Shown here piece after piece: positions 21,852 to 26,939 of a stretch of DNA of 26,939 bases; within the stretch, counting starts at the first letter, position 1; every line of letters begins with the position of its first letter. The DNA comes from Planctomycetota bacterium (GTDB lineage Bacteria > Planctomycetota > Phycisphaerae > Sedimentisphaerales > SM23-30). The notes beneath the pieces were generated by a model. The model was not told the DNA's origin. It saw nothing but the letters and a program-made list of their open reading frames with translations, and made no database searches. The stretch covers positions 1-26,939 of the forward strand of contig JAKQBU010000111.1 of NCBI GenBank assembly GCA_029573975.1. Reading direction: 5' to 3'. A program made the translations under genes and the position numbers.

Positions 21852-23045
21852 TTGTTCATTCTGAGCGTGGCGGTTCTGGGGACCATTTCCCTGTATCAAT
21901 ACCGCGAATTGGAGCAGCTTCGTTATGTCAGCCAGATGGAAACCCAGCATCAATCGCAGCGTACCGATCTGCTGCAGCAGGAGTGGTATCAGGTTAAAAC
22001 TAAATTCGAGCATCAGATTGAAGAGGAAATAGCCAGACGGATTGACGAGCAATGGACCCGGAGCCATTTGGTTCATCCGCGGCTGGTGTCGGAAGGAGGA
22101 GCCTTTTCCGAATTCGGTAATTCCCAGGCTATTGTGGCGGAATGTTCCCCTGCTGTCTGTCTGATTCAGGGGGCGTATTTGTTTGTAGATCCCAAAACTG
22201 AGATGCCTTTGCATTATACCACGGAATCGCCCCCGCCCGGAGAGGGGGATTGTCAGCCGGAAGCCGTTTCTGTCGAGGTGCCCAAGCAGTCCGATACTTC
22301 GTATGCGGTCAGTGTGAATGGGAGGGGGGAACTCCTGCTGGTGGAATATACCGGGAGTGGATTTCTGGTCGATGGGCGGGGCTATCTGATTACGAATAAA
22401 CATGTTACCACTCCCTGGGAAGTATCCCGGGAATATCAGCCGATTCTGCAAGCGGGCTATGAACCGCGTTTATACCTTTTTCAGGTTTTCTTTCCCAACC
22501 AAAGTATTCCGCTGCAGGCCGAGATAATTGACCATTCGGATACCGAGGATGTCGCTCTGCTCTATGCCAATGTGTCCGGCCTGGATATTCAGCCACTGCT
22601 CTGCCAGGAAAATCCCGACCAGTTGCAAGTTGGGGAAACCGTGCTGGTTTTGGGGTATCCCACCGGTTTTGATGTGCTGCTGGCCCGTTTGAGTGAGCAG
22701 GACCTGGCGGATATCTTCGGCAGTGAGAATCTCAGTTTTGATCAAATGGCCTGTGATTTGGCCCGGCGAAATCTAATTCAGCCCGTTGCCACACGCGGAA
22801 TGTGCGGGCGTGTCAGCGGGGGAAAAATTATTTATGATGCCCAGACTGCTATCGGCGGTTCGGGTGCTCCCGTATTCGGCAGCGACGGCAAGGTGGTGGC
22901 CATTAATACCGCCCTGTTGAAAGGTTTCCCCGGCACCAATTTCGGGATTCCCATCGAGGAAGGTTTAAGGCTTCTGCGGAGGCAAAAATCATCGCAGGGG
23001 CCAACGGATCTGGCCGCAGAGACAGACTGCCCAGATAGGATGTAA
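21852..23045 (+). CDS. Membrane-anchored trypsin-like serine protease
   Basis: A chymotrypsin-fold protease related to the DegP/S1C group but without a PDZ domain. From the TTG at 21852 it has 397 residues. The triad is His184 (LITNKHV), Asp233 (TEDVALL) and Ser337 (GGSGAP). One N-terminal membrane segment (about 1-16) is followed by a coiled-coil-like, Gln/Glu-rich stalk (about 17-70). The TTG has no ribosome site and cuts the membrane segment short. The open frame continues upstream to an ATT at 21783, which sits behind AGGAACCC and would add IGTLATKNKNETHTCRPIIF plus LT, completing the helix. The true start is probably there, or the gene uses a weak start. The catalytic domain would lie outside the cytoplasm and may sense envelope stress. 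Confidence 0.85.
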   Translation: MFILSVAVLGTISLYQYRELEQLRYVSQMETQHQSQRTDLLQQEWYQVKTKFEHQIEEEIARRIDEQWTRSHLVHPRLVSEGGAFSEFGNSQAIVAECSPAVCLIQGAYLFVDPKTEMPLHYTTESPPPGEGDCQPEAVSVEVPKQSDTSYAVSVNGRGELLLVEYTGSGFLVDGRGYLITNKHVTTPWEVSREYQPILQAGYEPRLYLFQVFFPNQSIPLQAEIIDHSDTEDVALLYANVSGLDIQPLLCQENPDQLQVGETVLVLGYPTGFDVLLARLSEQDLADIFGSENLSFDQMACDLARRNLIQPVATRGMCGRVSGGKIIYDAQTAIGGSGAPVFGSDGKVVAINTALLKGFPGTNFGIPIEEGLRLLRRQKSSQGPTDLAAETDCPDRM

Positions 23046-23153
23046 GATTCTAATATAAAACAGGTTACGTTACTATAGACACAGCCCTGTCCCAATCATT
23101 CTCTTCGATATTTACACAAATCTAGAGCGATTAACCGATAATAAGATTGGATG

Positions 23154-23176
23154 CCCGATTATGGCTTCGGGTTTTT
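23154..23176 (+). terminator. Hairpin plus T tract before the small Cys-rich gene
   Basis: CCCGA (23154-23158) and TCGGG (23167-23171) pair around an 8-base loop, with TTTTT after (23172-23176). It could terminate the protease transcript or attenuate the small gene, whose ribosome site begins 8 bases later. Confidence 0.45.
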
Positions 23177-23198
23177 CTGTATTGGAGGTATGGTGTAT

Positions 23199-23387
23199 AT
23201 GGATTGTCCTTTCGTCAATCAGGATCGGCCGCAATGCAGCGAACGGTTGAATATGCAGCGTCTGGAGGACGCTTATGAGCTGTGTATGGATAACTTTATG
23301 TTCTGCCCGGTCTATCTGCTGCTGAGCCGAAGAGAATCCCGTTTGGCAGGGGTGGGAGCGGGCAGGTCGGAACGAGAGTTTTTCTAG
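23199..23387 (+). CDS. Small four-cysteine protein, function unknown
   Basis: A 62-residue protein from the ATG at 23199, set by GGAGG at 23184-23188; ATG at 23190 and GTG at 23193 are too close to that site. Four Cys (3, 13, 29, 36) occur in the order CPF, QCS, ELC, FCPVY, the spacing of a metal or Fe-S binding fold, although I cannot name a family. The middle part is Leu/Met/Asp-rich helix (LNMQRLEDAYEL). The last ~20 residues are Arg/Gly-rich and may be unordered. It sits alone between the protease and the recombinase, behind a hairpin with a T tract. Confidence 0.6.
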   Translation: MDCPFVNQDRPQCSERLNMQRLEDAYELCMDNFMFCPVYLLLSRRESRLAGVGAGRSEREFF

Positions 23388-23421
23388 GGATTTATTATTT
23401 CCCATTCGGTGGAACCGAAAA

Positions 23422-24342
23422 ATGCCGCAAGCGATAATGACAGAAACAACCTGGCCTTTCTCTCAGATCGGCTCTTTTCTGAATTATTTGTCGGTGGAGT
23501 GCGGCCTGGCGGAAAATACCATTCTGGCTTATCGGCGGGATTTGGTTCGATTCGGGGGTTATTGTCAGACCGTTTCTCTAAATGATGTTCAAAAAGTTAC
23601 GGCCAAAGACCTTCAGGACTATGCCCATTCCCTTTTTTCCGCCAAGTTGGCCTCCAGCAGCATTGCCCGTCATATGGTGGCGGTGAAGATGTTTCTCCGT
23701 TTTCACCAGCTCAGCGGCCTGCTAAAAGAGGATTTATGCTCTGTACTTGAATCGCCTAAATTATGGAAACGACTGCCCAACGTGTTGAGCCGCCAGCGAA
23801 CCGTCGAGCTGATTACTGCTCAGGATGAAAAAGATCCGCTTTATTTGCGGAACCGAACGCTGCTGGAGCTGCTTTATGCCACCGGCATGCGGGCCTCGGA
23901 AATTGCCGGTATCGAGTTAAAAGATATCAATTTTCAGATCGGGTATATCCGCTGTTTCGGCAAAGGAAACAAGGAGAGGATTATCCCCGTTCATAAGCTG
24001 GCTCAGGAACTGCTTATTCGATATTTGCAGGAATTACGTCCTGTTCTATTGGGCAATAAAACGCATAATACGGTTTTTCTCTCCCGTACCGGCCAGCCGC
24101 TCAGCCGCATCGAAGTCTGGCGGATTGTCAAACGTTCCGCCCGTACGGCCGGCCTAATTGGGAAAATCAGCCCCCATACCCTTCGTCATTGTTTTGGATC
24201 CCATCTGCTCCAGGGCGGCGCCGACCTGCGCAGCGTGCAGGAAATGCTCGGACATGCGGATGTTACTACCACCCAGATTTACACCCACGTGGACCAGGAA
24301 CATCTTCGCAGCATTCACAAAAAATATCACCCGCGCCCCTGA
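23422..24342 (+). CDS. xerD: Tyrosine site-specific recombinase, XerC/XerD type
   Basis: A 306-residue recombinase with all catalytic residues: Arg157 (ATGMRASEI), Lys181 (CFGKGNKER), His252 and Arg255 (HTLRHCFGSHLLQ), His278 (MLGHADVTTTQ) and Tyr287 (IYTHV). The N-terminal SAM-like DNA-binding domain (SFLNYLSVECGLAENTILAYRRDL) is typical of Xer proteins that resolve chromosome dimers at dif. Length and C terminus (HVDQEHLRSIHKKYHPR) favour XerD. No att sites or cargo genes flank it, so I read it as housekeeping rather than an integrase. The ATG at 23422 has GGTGGAA 8 bases upstream; ATG at 23437 is possible. Confidence 0.88.
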   Translation: MPQAIMTETTWPFSQIGSFLNYLSVECGLAENTILAYRRDLVRFGGYCQTVSLNDVQKVTAKDLQDYAHSLFSAKLASSSIARHMVAVKMFLRFHQLSGLLKEDLCSVLESPKLWKRLPNVLSRQRTVELITAQDEKDPLYLRNRTLLELLYATGMRASEIAGIELKDINFQIGYIRCFGKGNKERIIPVHKLAQELLIRYLQELRPVLLGNKTHNTVFLSRTGQPLSRIEVWRIVKRSARTAGLIGKISPHTLRHCFGSHLLQGGADLRSVQEMLGHADVTTTQIYTHVDQEHLRSIHKKYHPRP

Positions 24343-24393
24343 ATCAGCATGGTGCATGGGGGGATTATCCTGAGGCAGATACGGGTTTTTCGG

Positions 24394-25878
24394 CTATGGC
24401 CAGATGGAATTGATTTGCCAGAGGTCCAGGGATTTCAGCAGGATTTTACCGTCCCGGGCGGAAAAAGCCAGGCCGCGGTCTTCATCTGGTGGAGATATGA
24501 CCCGGGCGATGCAAAGCTGTTGATTTACAAATATTTCCAGAACGGATTTGTCGCGGAAGATGTGAAGGGTGCATAATTGCCCGTCGTTCGGGAGAGGCAA
24601 GGGGATTTTGACGCCATCGATATTAAGTTCATCTTTTTCATAAGTTATTGGTATAGTTCGTGTTCCATCGGCAGAATGGAAGAGGTCCAGAGTAAACCGG
24701 TCCTGGGGGTTTAGCTGGAAGCGGGCAAGGATTTCCAGGGTGTCGGGGGGGAGGTCTCCCAGATCAAAAACCTGCTGGCGATTGTCTATCTCTGTTTCGT
24801 TGAATTGGAGATGCCGGTTTCGCAGGGATTGGAGCTGGGGTATAGGCTGCTGCTGGAGGGTGTGGTCCGGCGCGAGGGTGAGGATGCGAGGCAGGGTCAT
24901 GCAGCCGTTCCAGCCTTTATTCTGGGGCCAGCCGCCGCGGCTTTCGTCGTAGCCAAGCCACCAGCCCAGAAGAATCCATGATCCATTTTTATCCTGCATA
25001 CAGGTGGGGGCATAGAAATTTTTGCCGTAGTTGATCAAGCCTTGTTTTTCCGGGAGGAATTTGCCTTCTTCCGGATCGAACCGGCCGATAAAATATTCGG
25101 CAATGGCGTCGTGGGAGATGATGAGTATCCATTTTTTTCCCAGAGAGAAAAATGCTGGACATTCGTTGTAAGTGATTTTTGGATCGGGATGTTCAAACAG
25201 AATGCCCCGGTATTTCCATTGGGTGAGTTTTTCGTTTTCAGCCTGGTAAAGCAGGACTTTGGGGGCGCCGCCGCCGACTACCATATAAAATTGATTATCA
25301 TGGGTAAAGATGAATGGATCCCGCCAGCCCGGGATGCTGAGGGGGCTATGAAGGGCGTCGGTGAGAATGGGATTATCGGGGTGTTTTTTCCAGGTGAGCC
25401 AGTTTTCATCGGCCGGCAGCGCTACCCATTGCTGGGCATTGGCATGGCCGATGCTGGTATAGAAAAGCATGGGTTCACCGGCAGGATTGATGACGGAACA
25501 GCCGGAAAAACAGGCTTCTTCCCCTTTTTCTTTGGATGGCCAGAGAGCAACAGGGAGATGTTCCCAGGATACCAGGTCCCGGCTGCGGGCGTGCCCCCAG
25601 TGCATGTTTCCCCACTGGTCGCCATAGGGATTATGCTGATAGAAGATATGATAAAAACCCTTGTAGTATATGGGGCCGTTGATATCGTTCATCCACTGGG
25701 CGGGAGGGCGGAAATGGAAAACCGGCCGCAGGCGGTCGGCCTGAGCGGTGGGGATGGCGGCCTGGATGCCGGCCATAGCCTGATCGACGGCGGGATTTTC
25801 AGCCCATGCGGGGAGGCTGGAGAGTAAAAGGAAGATCGGGCATAAACGCAAAGAAATCGTACAAAGGTTTTTTGTCAT
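24394..25878 (-). CDS. Secreted GH32 beta-fructosidase (levanase/invertase type)
   Basis: Glycoside hydrolase family 32, cleaving sucrose or beta-linked fructans outside the cytoplasm. From the chosen ATG it has 494 residues, beginning with a signal peptide (LRLCPIFLLLSSLPAWA, cut likely after AWA). The three signature motifs are present: nucleophile Asp65 in WMNDING, Asp187 in GWRDPFIF and acid Glu239 in NECPAFF. The C-terminal beta-sandwich ends with DKSVLEIFVNQQ and SARDGKILLKSLDLW, typical of GH32. An upstream in-frame start at 25917 would lie inside trpC and lack a signal peptide. It follows trpC by 13 bp, so the two are probably cotranscribed. It is convergent with xerD. Confidence 0.93.
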   Translation of the reverse strand: MTKNLCTISLRLCPIFLLLSSLPAWAENPAVDQAMAGIQAAIPTAQADRLRPVFHFRPPAQWMNDINGPIYYKGFYHIFYQHNPYGDQWGNMHWGHARSRDLVSWEHLPVALWPSKEKGEEACFSGCSVINPAGEPMLFYTSIGHANAQQWVALPADENWLTWKKHPDNPILTDALHSPLSIPGWRDPFIFTHDNQFYMVVGGGAPKVLLYQAENEKLTQWKYRGILFEHPDPKITYNECPAFFSLGKKWILIISHDAIAEYFIGRFDPEEGKFLPEKQGLINYGKNFYAPTCMQDKNGSWILLGWWLGYDESRGGWPQNKGWNGCMTLPRILTLAPDHTLQQQPIPQLQSLRNRHLQFNETEIDNRQQVFDLGDLPPDTLEILARFQLNPQDRFTLDLFHSADGTRTIPITYEKDELNIDGVKIPLPLPNDGQLCTLHIFRDKSVLEIFVNQQLCIARVISPPDEDRGLAFSARDGKILLKSLDLWQINSIWP

Positions 25879-25891
25879 AAGAATTCCAATC

Positions 25892-26701
25892 TTAGGGGGA
25901 GGCGAAAAGTTCGGCAAATTTTGCGGAGATATCGGGGCTTCTCATTAGGGTTTCACCGATTAATATGCCCTGGAAACCGGCCTGAATCAAACGCTGGACA
26001 TGGGCCGGTTCCTGGATGCCGCTTTCGCTGATCAAGGGGATATTGTTTTCGACGAATTCGCGGAGGCGCAGGGAGGTATTGAGATCGGTTTGCATGGTTT
26101 TGAGATTGCGGTTGTTGATACCGAGCAGGGTGTAGTTGTTCTGCGGGAAACCGGCCAGGCTGCGGACCTGGAGCAGGGAATCGAGGTCATGCACTTCCAG
26201 CAGGACGGTGAGGGTCAGGGAATGGGCCAAGATGAGCAGGTCCATAAGTAAGGCTGGAGTCAGGGCTTCGGCGATGAGCAGGACGGCATCGGCGCCGGCG
26301 GCGCGGGCTTCGTAGATCTGGTAGGGATCGATGATGAAGTCTTTACGCAGGATGGGCAGAGAAGTAACTTCTTTAACCTGCGTAAGATAGGACAAATGGC
26401 CCTGAAAGAAGGATTCATCGGTAAGGATGCTAAGGGCGTCGGCGCCGGCTGATTCATAAGTTTGGGCCAGGGCAACGGGGTCAAAATCTTTGCGGATCAG
26501 GCCGGCGGAGGGAGAGGCCCGCTTGATTTCGGCAATTACATTGATGCCGCGCGGATGGGATTTGTTGATGGCCTGGTAAAAATTGCGGCATTTGGGCAAA
26601 TCCTGAATTTTCTGTTTTAAGACGTCCAGAGGGACAGATTTCTGAGCGGCAGCGACTTCGTTTTTCTTAACGGCTAGTATTTTGTCCAGAAAATTGGTCA
26701 T
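25892..26701 (-). CDS. trpC: Indole-3-glycerol-phosphate synthase
   Basis: TIM-barrel enzyme of tryptophan synthesis that closes CdRP to indole-3-glycerol phosphate. From the ATG at 26701 it has 269 residues. Substrate and catalytic residues are Lys60 (VIAEIKRASPSAG), Lys120 (PILRKDFIIDPYQIYEA), Glu169 (TVLLEVHDLDSL), the INNRNL motif at 195-200 and SESGI near 225. A TTG at 26737 would add 12 residues but overlaps the -35 box TTGACA. No ribosome site precedes the ATG, and the predicted start of transcription coincides with it. No other trp genes are in the window. Confidence 0.96.
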   Translation of the reverse strand: MTNFLDKILAVKKNEVAAAQKSVPLDVLKQKIQDLPKCRNFYQAINKSHPRGINVIAEIKRASPSAGLIRKDFDPVALAQTYESAGADALSILTDESFFQGHLSYLTQVKEVTSLPILRKDFIIDPYQIYEARAAGADAVLLIAEALTPALLMDLLILAHSLTLTVLLEVHDLDSLLQVRSLAGFPQNNYTLLGINNRNLKTMQTDLNTSLRLREFVENNIPLISESGIQEPAHVQRLIQAGFQGILIGETLMRSPDISAKFAELFASP

Positions 26702-26707
26702 GGCGAT

Positions 26708-26737
26708 ACTGTATTCGAGATTTGGGGTGATTGTCAA
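26708..26737 (-). promoter_or_regulatory. Predicted promoter of trpC, apparently leaderless
   Basis: On the minus strand, consensus TTGACA (26737-26732) is followed after 18 bases by TACAGT (26713-26708, 4/6). Transcription would begin about 7 bases later, at the trpC ATG itself (26701), suggesting a leaderless mRNA. Confidence 0.45.
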
Positions 26738-26800
26738 TTATTGGAAAAAAAGAAAAAAATATCCGAATCTATTTCTCCTTTTAGGATTTATATCATATAA

Positions 26801-26828
26801 TTGATAAAGGTTGAATAATCATTATAAG
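26801..26828 (+). promoter_or_regulatory. Possible plus-strand promoter at the window edge
   Basis: TTGATA (26801-26806) and TATAAG (26823-26828) with a 16-base spacer point out of the window. The rest of 26738-26939 is AT-rich with no convincing gene. Confidence 0.3.
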
Positions 26829-26939
26829 CAGCAAATGGAGATTTTTTGTAAATAGCTGATAACACGGATTTAACGCAAAAGCCAGGTTGTGATGTGGAAA
26901 TGCAACAAGGATTGTAATGTTATATATACCAGATAATTA

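Noticed and set aside
23422..24342. Xer recombinase as an integrase of a mobile element
   Set aside because: No attachment repeats, cargo or phage genes nearby, and tRNA-Leu 3.3 kb away is intact without a duplicated 3' end in the window; sequence fits housekeeping XerD.
25042..25827. 261-codon plus-strand frame opposite the GH32 gene
   Set aside because: Antisense to clear GH32 motifs; no ribosome site, no family.
1..26939. CRISPR arrays, insertion sequences, rRNA genes, replication origin
   Set aside because: No regularly spaced repeats, transposase frames, rRNA sequence or DnaA-box clusters were seen on reading; a sensitive search could still find degenerate copies.

Overview
The window looks like chromosomal DNA from a planctomycete-type bacterium, possibly of the Phycisphaerae/Sedimentisphaerales side of the phylum. 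This is inference. It rests on a small basic protein of a family I associate with the PVC superphylum, on the style of the beta-ketoacyl synthase/ACP locus, and on very short leaders before several genes. I see no rRNA, transposon, prophage or CRISPR array. Base composition seems even, and most long open frames antisense to the genes are coding shadows.

Layout. Bases 1-93 hold the tail of a response-regulator-like gene, followed by a hairpin-rich region and a plus-strand terminator. From about 11.2 kb down to 0.28 kb everything reads on the minus strand. A specialised acyl-synthesis operon (fabZ-like, long ACP, fabZ-like, a ketosynthase-like protein without its catalytic Cys, an intact ketosynthase, alpha/beta hydrolase, GH3-family acyl-adenylating enzyme, methyltransferase) is followed by leuS under its own predicted promoter. 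A PLP aminotransferase, the small basic protein and a membrane-anchored protein (11.26-13.8 kb) are also on the minus strand. From 13.8 kb the plus strand carries the housekeeping type II fatty-acid cluster rpmF-plsX-fabH-fabD-fabG-acpP-fabF, then tRNA-Leu(GAG), a siroheme-type precorrin-2 dehydrogenase and a cobalamin adenosyltransferase. After a structured 0.5-kb gap come a membrane-anchored trypsin-like protease, a four-cysteine small protein and a Xer-type recombinase. The right end has trpC and a secreted GH32 fructosidase on the minus strand.

How the genes work together. The 14-20 kb cluster supplies malonyl-ACP (FabD), primes (FabH), reduces (FabG), elongates (FabF) and feeds phospholipid synthesis (PlsX). 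The 3-11 kb operon has its own condensing pair, dehydratases and carrier but no ketoreductase or malonyl transferase, so it probably borrows FabG and FabD. Its hydrolase, GH3 enzyme and methyltransferase would release and tailor the product. A TTTCCGGAAA palindrome (or a close variant) lies 15-18 bp upstream of the predicted -35 boxes of both housekeeping fatty-acid promoters and of the specialised operon, suggesting shared control.

The most interesting items are the KS/CLF-like operon with a Cys-to-Glu condensing-enzyme partner, the shared palindrome, a candidate minus-strand structured RNA at 21.4-21.5 kb, possible alternative hairpins before fabH, and several apparently leaderless or oddly started genes (the dehydrogenase after the tRNA, trpC, the protease).
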